The translations under genes were made by a program, and so were the position numbers. Below the pieces are notes generated by a model, which saw nothing but the letters and a program-made list of their open reading frames with translations, had not been told where the DNA came from and did no database searches. A DNA stretch of 64,000 nucleotides, from contig NZ_CATNVB010000003.1 in the NCBI RefSeq assembly GCF_951230165.1, forward strand, positions 92,169 to 156,168, read 5' to 3'. Positions within the stretch are counted from its first letter, which is position 1; each line of letters starts with the position of its first letter. Origin of the DNA: Lentilactobacillus sp. Marseille-Q4993. Its GTDB lineage: Bacteria > Bacillota > Bacilli > Lactobacillales > Lactobacillaceae. This document shows positions 16,969 through 25,017 of this stretch, in pieces.

Positions 16969-17891
16969 AGTTAAAGAAATATCTCATTCCACTAATAATG
17001 ATGGGAACGTTTTTGATTCCCTTAACCACCCACGCCAAGTACCATCTCCCCACAAAACCGGTCATTCAAGACGAGATGGGCATCCTTTCCAAAAGCCAGT
17101 TACGGCAAATCGCTGCGGATAACGCCAAACTAGCCAAGCTAAAGGATCCCCAACAGATCTGGGTTTTCACTTCGAACAAAAAATTCCCTAGCATTCAGGA
17201 AAACTACGAGGAGGACGACCTAACTAAACGTAATCCTGAGAGGGTATCATCCTCAGTTAGTGGCATCTACGACACCATCATTCAGACGTACTACAATTGG
17301 CGCGACGTTGACAATGTTTCCAAAGCCGACTTTGCCTACTTTCAAAATTACTATCCAAGTAACCCTAACGAAACCAAGTATCGGGAATTATCCTACTATG
17401 AGTTTGATGAACTAGTATCAAGTCACATCAATATCCTCATCGTTTCTCCTAAGCAAAAGTACCCAGTTGCGTTTGCAATGTCTAACGGAACTGCTGGTCG
17501 CATGGGTGAAGTTCGGAGCAAAATTATGTCTTACCTGGTCAATCCAACCGAATTATCTGGGAAAAATGTTACGACTGTCGCCCATGACTATTCCCGGTTT
17601 ATGCTCAAACATGGTAATGAACCACGTGATGCACCAGGTCTTTCCTGGGACCAAGTTACGATTCGAGGATTCTTCATTCTGGTTATTCTGATTTGGATTG
17701 TCCACCACTTTTACCGAAAGCATCATCCTAAAAATCCTCGTGGGGGCGGCTATTACGATGGCGGTTACGACGGGGGCTATGCGGACGGTTACTATGTTGG
17801 TCTGCAAGAAGATAACGATGGGTTTGGTTACAAGGATGGTTCATATGTTGGTTCGTCTAATCCTGACGATGGTGACGATGATTCTTACTAG
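16965..17891 (+). CDS. Secreted/membrane TPM-domain protein, copy 1
   Basis: Start TTG 16965 overlaps the upstream stop and has AAGGTGA eight bases before it. The 308-residue protein has a signal peptide (cleavage probably after THA, residue 24), a TPM (TLP18.3/Psb32/MOLO-1) domain beginning PVIQDEMGILSKSQLRQI, a transmembrane helix near residues 231-247 (FILVILIWIVHHF), and a tail rich in Gly, Tyr and Asp (GGYYDGGYDGGYADGYY). TPM domains are extracytoplasmic modules in envelope proteins and in a chloroplast phosphatase; the substrate is unknown here. The basic-then-acidic repetitive tail should lie in the cytoplasm. The next gene is a clear paralogue. Confidence 0.75.
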   Translation: MKLKKYLIPLIMMGTFLIPLTTHAKYHLPTKPVIQDEMGILSKSQLRQIAADNAKLAKLKDPQQIWVFTSNKKFPSIQENYEEDDLTKRNPERVSSSVSGIYDTIIQTYYNWRDVDNVSKADFAYFQNYYPSNPNETKYRELSYYEFDELVSSHINILIVSPKQKYPVAFAMSNGTAGRMGEVRSKIMSYLVNPTELSGKNVTTVAHDYSRFMLKHGNEPRDAPGLSWDQVTIRGFFILVILIWIVHHFYRKHHPKNPRGGGYYDGGYDGGYADGYYVGLQEDNDGFGYKDGSYVGSSNPDDGDDDSY

Positions 17892-17959
17892 TTTTTCAGC
17901 CATAAGCCTAAAGGTATGCTAAATATTTAAGTACATACATAACGTTCGGGGGGAACGCA

Positions 17960-18766
17960 ATGAACCGACTACGTAAATTAATAACAAGGACGATTTTGGC
18001 TCTTGCCTTTCTGATATTAATTCCACAGCAAGTTTCAGCAAATCAATTTCATCCGCAACCGGTCATCGATGACGAAATGGGTATCTTATCTGATGCCCAA
18101 AAACAGCAAATCATGGATGATAATGCCAAACTAGCTAAACTAAAGCACCCGCAGCAGATTTGGGTGGTGACGTCGAATGAGAAGTTTAAGGGATATGACA
18201 ACTCGAACGACCCCGTCTACTATCCTAAGAATCGGCAAACAACATTTTCATATCGAGCTTACAATGCTACACAATCAGTGATTGCTAATCATGTCGGGTA
18301 CAACAAGAATACTGCAAACGACGCTACTATGTCAGACTTTGATCTGCTTAGCTATAAAATAAATATTATCTTCGTTTCTCCTAAACAAAAGCCTGCCGTT
18401 GCAGTTTCCATGTCAGAAAATTGCAGTACTGTGATGGGTGACCTACGAGACATTATCATGACGACACTGGTGGATAATGATGATATCAGTGGTAGTAACG
18501 TTACTAAAGTTGCTAACCAATACACGAGATTTATGAGTAAGCATTTAAACTCGGCCGTTCTCGACGGTGGTGGCCCCGATTCAAATGATATATTTCTGTG
18601 GTCTGTAATAATTTTGATTATCATCATTTGGCTCATCTACGGCAATTATCAGAGTAACCATCCCCATCGTGGTGGTGGCGGTGGCTACTCAAGTAGTGAG
18701 TACGATGTTGGATTTGATGATGGTTGGTTTATGAGAAAACAGAACGATGATAACGCTAAGTGGTAA
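17960..18766 (+). CDS. Secreted/membrane TPM-domain protein, copy 2
   Basis: A 268-residue paralogue of the preceding protein. It has a signal peptide ending at SANQ (about residue 28), a TPM domain starting PVIDDEMGILSDAQKQQI, the conserved AKLAKLKHPQQIWVVTSNEKF, a transmembrane helix near residues 214-229 and a short Gly/Ser-rich tail (RGGGGGYSSSEYD). The two copies share the N-terminal third of the domain almost word for word and then diverge, so this is an older tandem duplication. ATG 17960 is preceded by GGGGGGAA. The 68-base gap and same strand suggest cotranscription with 16399-17891, ending at the terminator at 18769. Confidence 0.75.
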   Translation: MNRLRKLITRTILALAFLILIPQQVSANQFHPQPVIDDEMGILSDAQKQQIMDDNAKLAKLKHPQQIWVVTSNEKFKGYDNSNDPVYYPKNRQTTFSYRAYNATQSVIANHVGYNKNTANDATMSDFDLLSYKINIIFVSPKQKPAVAVSMSENCSTVMGDLRDIIMTTLVDNDDISGSNVTKVANQYTRFMSKHLNSAVLDGGGPDSNDIFLWSVIILIIIIWLIYGNYQSNHPHRGGGGGYSSSEYDVGFDDGWFMRKQNDDNAKW

Positions 18767-18768
18767 GG

Positions 18769-18801
18769 AAAAAGCATCCGAAAAAATTTCGGATGCTTTT
18801 T
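18769..18801. terminator. Bidirectional terminator
   Basis: AAAAAGCATCCGAAA pairs with TTTCGGATGCTTTTT and gives T runs on both strands. It serves the convergent genes ending at 18766 (plus) and 18810 (minus). Confidence 0.9.
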
Positions 18802-18809
18802 GACTAATT

Positions 18810-19253
18810 CTAATGCTTATAATAATAACCCGATACCTTAAAATGCTTCGTTGGGTGGCCAATCATAATTGATTCAGCCGCAATCGCTTTTCTACCATGA
18901 TGTTTAACAACCTTAACTTCCCAACCGTAGAAAGTGCCTTCTTTAACCCCAATTTCGTAAAGGCCTTTGTTGTTCAGCTTCTTAACGAACATATTTTTTC
19001 CAATTCCGTCTTGATCGATTCCAATTAGTTTATTCTTCTTACTGAAGTCAACATATCTAAACTTGTGCTTTGATAAACTGAAACCATAAGCATATTTGCT
19101 GTCTTGACGATGAATCCAATTACCTCTCAATTGCTTAGGCATGTAGTTTAAAGTAGTAGCCTTTGCCGATGCTTTGGCAGAACTAGCAACCCCAATTGTT
19201 CCTAACGCTGCCAATGCAAGTCCAGTGTGTAATAGTGCTTTATGTAATGTCAT
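18810..19253 (-). CDS. Small secreted protein of unknown function (LRG-x-W family)
   Basis: The 147-residue protein has a signal peptide (cleavage probably after residue 28-32, in ASSAKASAKA). Its mature part, about 115 residues, is basic and rich in Tyr, Lys and His. It begins MPKQLRGNWIHRQDSKY and ends VSGYYYKH. The same frame, a Pro-Lys-x-Leu-Arg-Gly-x-Trp start and a Tyr/Lys end, is seen in the secreted protein at 33426-33815, so both belong to one lactobacillus secreted family. No catalytic motif or anchor is visible. It is monocistronic with the bidirectional terminator at its 3' end. Function unknown. Confidence 0.7.
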   Translation of the reverse strand: MTLHKALLHTGLALAALGTIGVASSAKASAKATTLNYMPKQLRGNWIHRQDSKYAYGFSLSKHKFRYVDFSKKNKLIGIDQDGIGKNMFVKKLNNKGLYEIGVKEGTFYGWEVKVVKHHGRKAIAAESIMIGHPTKHFKVSGYYYKH

Positions 19254-19334
19254 GATGAGCCTCCAAATAGAATATGATTAAATGATACCACTTATGATTT
19301 AACATAATTACCTTTTTACAATTATTCACTTAAC

Positions 19335-19369
19335 AAAAAAACTCCCGCCGGCCACACGCCAGTAGGAGA
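19335..19369 (-). terminator. Terminator downstream of the GH36 gene
   Basis: On the minus strand CTCCTACTGGC pairs with GCCGGCGGGAG and is followed by seven T. It ends transcripts coming from 21582. Between it and the stop codon lies a perfect ten-base-arm palindrome (AACTGCGGAA/TTCCGCAGTT, 19434-19454) and about 65 bases of unexplained sequence. Confidence 0.8.
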
Positions 19370-19458
19370 TTAGTTGATTAGTAGAGAACTTTTTGCGTCT
19401 TTATCAGGAGCGACCTGAGAAAGGCGATATGAACTGCGGAAATTCCGCAGTTATTCTT

Positions 19459-21582
19459 TTATTCAAATGTTACGTGGTATAGCCGTGCCATCTTTGGCTT
19501 ATCAAAGACAACATTCAGCTGGCTATCTTTAAACTCAAACCTACTATTGTTATCCGCTTGAGGATAAACCTGTTCAAGTTTAGCAACTTTACCATATTTC
19601 TCAAGTGAAATTGTATGCTTAGAGCTTTCTTCATCACCGCGCCAAACTGCTAAGTAAACATCTTTTTGATGCTTCAAACCATAGCTATACCAGCCATCAT
19701 CCAGTTGGCTCAGCCCTTCTGGCCAAATTGGCAAACTTTCAGGAATGATATTTCGATAAGACTTATAAGCCTTGATTCCTTCAGCAACCAATTCCAGTCG
19801 GTGACCTTTAACCTTGTTAAGATAGCCACTCTGGTGAATTCTTAGTAGCATTGCGTTGATCATATTGAAGATTACTTCCTCATCATCACCATCTTGAAGT
19901 GGATATGACCAAATTGCACATTGCTCTGGGGTTACAACTGATGCACCAACAGCAGCAATGTTTCCATTCCGTACATAATCAGTTTGATCAGTCATTGATT
20001 GAATACTGTGGCGTTGGAGCATTGCGTAGTCATGACGCATTCCACCACTACCACAATTTTCAATTACCAATTCAGGGTAACGTTTGAAAACATCGTCTAA
20101 CCACTTCAAGTAGGCACGGTTATGGTTCAACAGACCATCACCAAAACTATCAGCGTTCAATTCAGTCCCAATTCCAGTCGTAATGTTGTAATCCATCTTA
20201 ATATAGCCAACGCCATATTGCTTAACTAATCGGTCCACAACTTCATCAGCAAACTTTCTTACTTCAGGATTAGTGAAATCAAGGTGATAACGATCACAAT
20301 CAATTACTCGTTTGCCGTGACGAGTAAAGAACCAGTCATCTGGTAACTTATCAGCAAGTGGTGACTTGATACCAACAACTTCGATTTCAAGCCAAAGTCC
20401 AGGGGTCATCCCCTTATCACGAATGTACTGAATCAACTTTTCAATTCCATCTGGGAAGCGTTCCTTAGAAGGTTGCCACTCACCAACACTATCCCACCAG
20501 TATCCGGGAGCGTACCAACCACAATCAATAACAAAGTATTCACAGCCAACCTTATGAGCTGCGTCAATCAGTGGAATCTCCTTATCGGTTGTTGGATCTC
20601 CAGCCAGACCGTTCATATAATCATTGAAGATGACTGGCAACTTGTCATTATCCTCATTTTGACGTCTAATCAAACGACGATACTTTGTCATTTCACCTAA
20701 TGCATCTTCAAAGTCACCAACTAGTTGTCCGAAAGCTACTTGAACAGTGGTAAATGACTCCCCTGGCTTAAGATTCTTCCACCAGTTATTATCATATTCT
20801 TCAGGGCCAGAAAGTCGGATTGCCAATAGATTTCCGCGACCAATATCAGTCAGTTCATAGTGCCAAGCACCATTATTTTCAATTTGCCATACGGCGGTCT
20901 GATTGGTCTTAGTGTTATGCAAAATACCATTTGGTGAATATTCAGAACATGACCATGATGAATTATTGGTAACACTGATCCGTTTGGTTGATGCTTGATT
21001 CTTCTCACCATCAGCCCAGTAATCAAGGCCAGCGTCCTTTAAGGTCATCGTTTTCCACTGAGCCTCTGCTGTCCAATCGTTATTAGGGATAGAAACTTCA
21101 TTATCTTCAGAATAGTTGCCTTCAATGTCTTTAAATTGATTAATCCCACTTAGGGCAAACGAAGATACGTATTCAATCCCCAAATCCTGGTTACCAATAT
21201 TTTCAACACGAACCCAACTTCTAATAACCGTGGATTCATTAAACAGTTGGTAGTAATTTGTAGTCTTTAGGCTATTCTCTTCATCAACCTGCTCAATTGT
21301 CACTAATTTGCCTAGTTCATTATCAGTAACTTCATAGTCTTCGAACTTCATATCACGACCGGGATTTGAATCTACAAAGCTGACTCCCTTATGATGGAAA
21401 TTACGACCCGTAACCTGAACTTCAGTAATCTGAAAATGCTTTTTCAACTCTTCATCGGCATCACTTAGGTCATTTGAATTAAGCTTTGTTAGAATAATTC
21501 TATTATCAATCACTTCAAATCCTAGTTCAGCTGAATCAGTTTGAACATTGATTGATGTTTTCTGATCATCAAGTACTTTCAT
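19459..21582 (-). CDS. Alpha-galactosidase-like glycoside hydrolase, family GH36
   Basis: This 707-residue cytoplasmic enzyme has the GH36/clan GH-D layout: N-terminal beta-supersandwich (residues 1-310), TIM barrel (about 315-640) and a C-terminal beta domain. The nucleophile Asp is in GYIKMDYN (near residue 464) and the acid/base Asp in SMTDQTDY (near residue 532). FVIDCGWYAPGYWWDSVGEW and the ENCGSGGMR box are also present. No signal peptide is seen. The usual WFEPEMV strand reads LWLEIEVVG, so substrate preference may differ from classical raffinose enzymes. Ribosome site AGGAGG-like GGAGGAATTTT precedes ATG 21582. Upstream carries motifs shared with the GH27 and secreted-hydrolase promoters. 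Confidence 0.88.
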   Translation of the reverse strand: MKVLDDQKTSINVQTDSAELGFEVIDNRIILTKLNSNDLSDADEELKKHFQITEVQVTGRNFHHKGVSFVDSNPGRDMKFEDYEVTDNELGKLVTIEQVDEENSLKTTNYYQLFNESTVIRSWVRVENIGNQDLGIEYVSSFALSGINQFKDIEGNYSEDNEVSIPNNDWTAEAQWKTMTLKDAGLDYWADGEKNQASTKRISVTNNSSWSCSEYSPNGILHNTKTNQTAVWQIENNGAWHYELTDIGRGNLLAIRLSGPEEYDNNWWKNLKPGESFTTVQVAFGQLVGDFEDALGEMTKYRRLIRRQNEDNDKLPVIFNDYMNGLAGDPTTDKEIPLIDAAHKVGCEYFVIDCGWYAPGYWWDSVGEWQPSKERFPDGIEKLIQYIRDKGMTPGLWLEIEVVGIKSPLADKLPDDWFFTRHGKRVIDCDRYHLDFTNPEVRKFADEVVDRLVKQYGVGYIKMDYNITTGIGTELNADSFGDGLLNHNRAYLKWLDDVFKRYPELVIENCGSGGMRHDYAMLQRHSIQSMTDQTDYVRNGNIAAVGASVVTPEQCAIWSYPLQDGDDEEVIFNMINAMLLRIHQSGYLNKVKGHRLELVAEGIKAYKSYRNIIPESLPIWPEGLSQLDDGWYSYGLKHQKDVYLAVWRGDEESSKHTISLEKYGKVAKLEQVYPQADNNSRFEFKDSQLNVVFDKPKMARLYHVTFE

Positions 21583-21638
21583 CTATTAAAATTCCTCCGT
21601 GTCATTCATGATTTTCATTGGTTCATTATATAAATAAT

Positions 21639-21709
21639 TGTAAGCGATTCCACAAGGTGGTTAAATATCATTTTTAGCATTAATAGTGCCTTTTTGTAAC
21701 TATTAAATA
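21639..21709 (-). promoter_or_regulatory. Regulatory region of the GH36 gene: cre-like site and shared AraC-type motif
   Basis: TGTAAGCGATTCCA at 21639-21652 fits the cre consensus with one mismatch. On the plus strand GTGCCTTTTTGTAACTATT (21686-21704) and, 20 bases earlier, ATCATTTTTAGCATTA form a degenerate direct repeat. The TGCC/GGCATC-TTTTTGTAAC core recurs before the genes at 24296 and 25018. The rest of the 314-base gap holds the terminator at 21763. Confidence 0.5.
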
Positions 21710-21762
21710 TAGAATTGGTGGTCTTTTCTCACTATGATACTGAACTTTCTTTGTAAAGCAAA

Positions 21763-21797
21763 GGGTCAAGAAACTGGAGAAGGTTTCTTGACCCTTT
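21763..21797. terminator. Terminator of the secreted glycosidase gene
   Basis: GGGTCAAGAAAC (21763-21774) and GTTTCTTGACCC (21782-21793) pair perfectly. On the minus strand TTTG follows; on the plus strand TTTTG follows. It lies 100 bases beyond the stop at 21897. Confidence 0.8.
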
Positions 21798-21896
21798 TGA
21801 TTAAGTTAATTAGTTTAGGAGAATATTTAATTGGTTCAGCAAAAAAGATTGCTCTATGTTACCCTTGAATACTAAAAATTGATACCTTAATCTCAA

Positions 21897-24296
21897 CTAC
21901 CTATTAATTGAAATTAATTTTGAATTTCCGGTTACAAAGTTACCGTTGGTTAATTCAAACCGCGAAGTGTATTTATTCAATACGATCTTCTTGACATGAA
22001 GCTTGGTACCCTTCTTGAGGTGCTTAATTTTGTTAGTTAAGCTAACCTTGTTGTACTCGTTAATACCCTTGGCTGACTTAACATAAATTACTGAATGCTT
22101 AGCCCGATAGTTTGCATTTCTTACGTACTTACTATTAGCAGTTACGTACTTACCATTTGTCAATTGATAACGAGCAACGCCATTTTCAGTAACCAGTGCC
22201 TTAACTTTCAAGACCTTATTCTTGGCAACCCTAGCAACGCGATTGCTTTTCTTGAATGAAGTTGACTTGTATTCGTAGATTCCTCGTTTAGCGTAAATTG
22301 CTTTAGTCATCTTATTAGTAATTTTCTTAGCTGAATTGCTAGATGATGAACTACTTGACGACGAAGCGGACGAGGATGAACTGGTTGAGGACGTTACTGA
22401 ACTGCTTATCGAACTAGTACTTGATGAGCTTGAACTTGATGAATTATTTGAGTTAGTCGAAGAAGAAGTACTTTGATCTACTGGGGTGAAATTAAAGTAG
22501 TCAAGCTGCAAACTTCCTGACTTATATATAGTTGATAACGTATTTTCACCCTTCTTTAGTGACACCGTTCCATACTGAAGAACTTTTCGGTTACCAACCG
22601 GTGCAGTTGTGGCCGCAATTCCATTATTTGATTTTTCAAATGATGCATCCTGAAGCTTTTTACCGTTCAGTGTCATTTCTGCAACTGAGGCTTGGCCACC
22701 GCCGTATCCAATTTCTAACTTGTATTCCCCAGATTTAGGAGCATAAATCTTGGTAGTGACTCCATCACCAACCTTGTTTATATGGTTAGCATAATAGTCT
22801 GCCGATGCATAGCTTCCTTGAGATTTAAAAACTTCTTTACCAACAAATTGGCTATTTTCAGCTTCTACTCTGATTGGATCCTTATCAGTGGCTTGGGTTA
22901 CCGTCAAGTTAGTTTTTTCGTTCTTAGAATCACTTGGGGTTACTTGCAATTGATAACCTGAAGTGGCATCAATGTCATTAACAGGAACGGAGATTTTCCC
23001 ATCTTTGACCGGAACAGTTCCCTGTTCAACAACCTTTGGCGAGTCAACTGCAGTATCGACACCATACCAAGGAGTCTTTGAAACGGTTACTTTGGCAGTA
23101 TTGTTGGTGTACTTATCAGCCTTCAAACCACTAACATTGATTGTCGTATCACCGCTCTTACCACCAAACAGAACATTAGTATTACCATTGTTGTCAGTGT
23201 TTGCAACACTTGCTAGGTCAGCACTTGGATTACTATCAGTACTTGTTTTCACCATATTGCCAGTCATATCGCCATACCATTTGTACAACCAGTAACCACC
23301 ATTTGGTTTCTGCTGATCAGTCAACAAATTATTTAACCGACCATAATTGAACCAATAAGACATGTTAGCGGTGTCCAAGTTTGGAATATTTTCAAATGAT
23401 TGCATATAGTGAACCATCAATCCAGGAACTCCAAGCTCCTGTCTTTCGCCGTACTCGTTGATATTAAGTTTAATATCTGTCGAAATTCCTAACTCTTTTT
23501 CAATTTTTGTTAGTTGTTCCGAGTTACTTTCAACATCCTTACCGGCTTTACCAATGTGCCAGCTAATATAATCTGGCATTACACTGATTTTTTTGCCGTT
23601 AACCTTAACGTCAGCGTTTTTACAATGTTCCAAGAAGTTTTTCATCCAAGCGCTGTCCCATTTGTAAGTACTTGGTCCAACTATTTTGGCATCTGGATCA
23701 ACCTGTTTGATGTGCTGAACTGTCTTATCCCAAAGGTCATAAAAGCTACCCCAACTACCATGGCCATTCCGACCACCTGACTCATTAAATGATTCGTAAC
23801 TACCATCGGGTTCATTTAAAATCTCGTAGCCATAAATATCATCTTTATACTGAGATTTTTTTGTAGCTTGCATTGTCTTGTCAACCATGCTTAACCAGTC
23901 ATCCATCCCAGTAAACTTATATGGCCATCCAGAAAGATAATCCGCTAGACGAATCTCAACTTTAGCTCCAACCTTATGGGCAGTTGGCGCCACATCAGAA
24001 AAGTAGCCGCCTGGGCCTGCTTGGCCATTTGAAATCTGTTTTCCGCCATCGACCACTTGAGTAAACATTCGTGGATGAAGTGCAGACACTAAGTCAGCGT
24101 TTGGAGTTGATGCATCTTTTAACGCAACCAACCCTCCCGATGAAACGTGTTCAGCCGGCCTAATTGTTTGTGTTGAATCAACGTCAATCGTCTGGTCCAC
24201 TCTATCCGCCATAACCGATTCACCGGATAATCCCAAACCTAACAGGGCTGCTCCTGCCGTTGTAGCAAGATAGTAAAAACTTCTTCTCAAACTCAA
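21897..24296 (-). CDS. Secreted GH-A clan (GH39-like) glycosidase with CBM and wall-binding repeats
   Basis: The 799-residue protein has a signal peptide (cleavage after MA, residue 30) and a catalytic (beta/alpha)8 domain at about 45-370. Likely acid/base is E162 (YEILNEPDG) and nucleophile E281 (LNINEYGE). A beta-rich segment follows, then a CBM6/35-type domain at about 465-600 (IRVEAENSQFVG to QLDYFNF), a Ser-rich linker (605-655) and two SLAP-like repeats (660-799) that should hold it on the wall. The NEPDG and NEYGE pattern fits GH39 and near relatives. In Bifidobacterium longum a GH39 enzyme frees Gal-alpha-1,3-Ara from gum arabic; the neighbouring alpha-galactosidases make a similar role plausible here, but activity is inferred. 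Confidence 0.75.
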   Translation of the reverse strand: MSLRRSFYYLATTAGAALLGLGLSGESVMADRVDQTIDVDSTQTIRPAEHVSSGGLVALKDASTPNADLVSALHPRMFTQVVDGGKQISNGQAGPGGYFSDVAPTAHKVGAKVEIRLADYLSGWPYKFTGMDDWLSMVDKTMQATKKSQYKDDIYGYEILNEPDGSYESFNESGGRNGHGSWGSFYDLWDKTVQHIKQVDPDAKIVGPSTYKWDSAWMKNFLEHCKNADVKVNGKKISVMPDYISWHIGKAGKDVESNSEQLTKIEKELGISTDIKLNINEYGERQELGVPGLMVHYMQSFENIPNLDTANMSYWFNYGRLNNLLTDQQKPNGGYWLYKWYGDMTGNMVKTSTDSNPSADLASVANTDNNGNTNVLFGGKSGDTTINVSGLKADKYTNNTAKVTVSKTPWYGVDTAVDSPKVVEQGTVPVKDGKISVPVNDIDATSGYQLQVTPSDSKNEKTNLTVTQATDKDPIRVEAENSQFVGKEVFKSQGSYASADYYANHINKVGDGVTTKIYAPKSGEYKLEIGYGGGQASVAEMTLNGKKLQDASFEKSNNGIAATTAPVGNRKVLQYGTVSLKKGENTLSTIYKSGSLQLDYFNFTPVDQSTSSSTNSNNSSSSSSSSTSSISSSVTSSTSSSSSASSSSSSSSSNSAKKITNKMTKAIYAKRGIYEYKSTSFKKSNRVARVAKNKVLKVKALVTENGVARYQLTNGKYVTANSKYVRNANYRAKHSVIYVKSAKGINEYNKVSLTNKIKHLKKGTKLHVKKIVLNKYTSRFELTNGNFVTGNSKLISINR

Positions 24297-25017
24297 AATA
24301 TCACCTCATAGAATTATGTGCTAGAAAAAAACTGCAGGTAAGTTTTCCAATTATTGAATTTGACTTTAATAATTAGAAGGATCACGTAATCTCTTTTGGT
24401 AATGTGCACAGGCATTATATTATTCGTTGGAGAAAGCGGTTTCAATATGTGTTTTTACATATTTGGTGGTAAAAAGTAACAAATAAATGAAAATAGGCAT
24501 CTTTTTGTAACTGATTATTTACATGACAAGCTAACAATTTTATATTTTGCTTCTCTAAAATTTATCCGTTTGGAATCGATCCTTCTACGTAACATTGTGA
24601 TTACACCAAGCGTTGTCCAAATTTCAATTAGTAATTATAATTCACCAATTTTACTATTTTCTTTCATTATATAAAGAAAAATCCTCATATTAGTTTTCAT
24701 CATATTATTCTCTCAATCACCAACTCCAAAGTTAACTACTTAACCTCACTTTCAACACCAATCGCTCAACTACACTATTTGCAAGCAACCAACTAGTAAA
24801 ATTATTCAGCAAGAACATGCAATTTTACCTCAATGTGAAAAAATGGCACCTAAAGTTACTGCTATGTGTACAAAAAGACACCCATTGTATAAAAAGGGGC
24901 ATTTAATTGAAAATATTCACCGCTTATAATGTAAGCGTATACAAGAGATAGATGCTACGTAGCGCAATTCTGATGTGAAGTTATCCACATCAAATGTTGA
25001 ATTGGAGGAAATGCAAA
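24297..25017. promoter_or_regulatory. Divergent control region between secreted glycosidase and GH27 operon
   Basis: This 720-base AT-rich gap has no gene. Towards the secreted enzyme lie a cre-like AGAAAGCGGTTTCA (24430-24443) and GGCATCTTTTTGTAACTG (24497-24514). Towards GH27 lie two copies of the same motif on the minus strand: GGTGTCTTTTTGTACAC (24883-24867) and ATGCCCCTTTTTATAC (24903-24888). Their five-base T runs are 19 bases apart. Next comes a cre-like TGTAAGCGTATACA (24930-24943), then GGAGG (25004-25008). The middle (24520-24840) shows nothing I recognise. Confidence 0.5.

Noticed and set aside
16965..18766. The TPM pair as a toxin-antitoxin or phage-defence system
   Set aside because: TPM domains are envelope proteins with signal peptides; no toxin motif, and the nuclease-like partner has lost catalytic residues.
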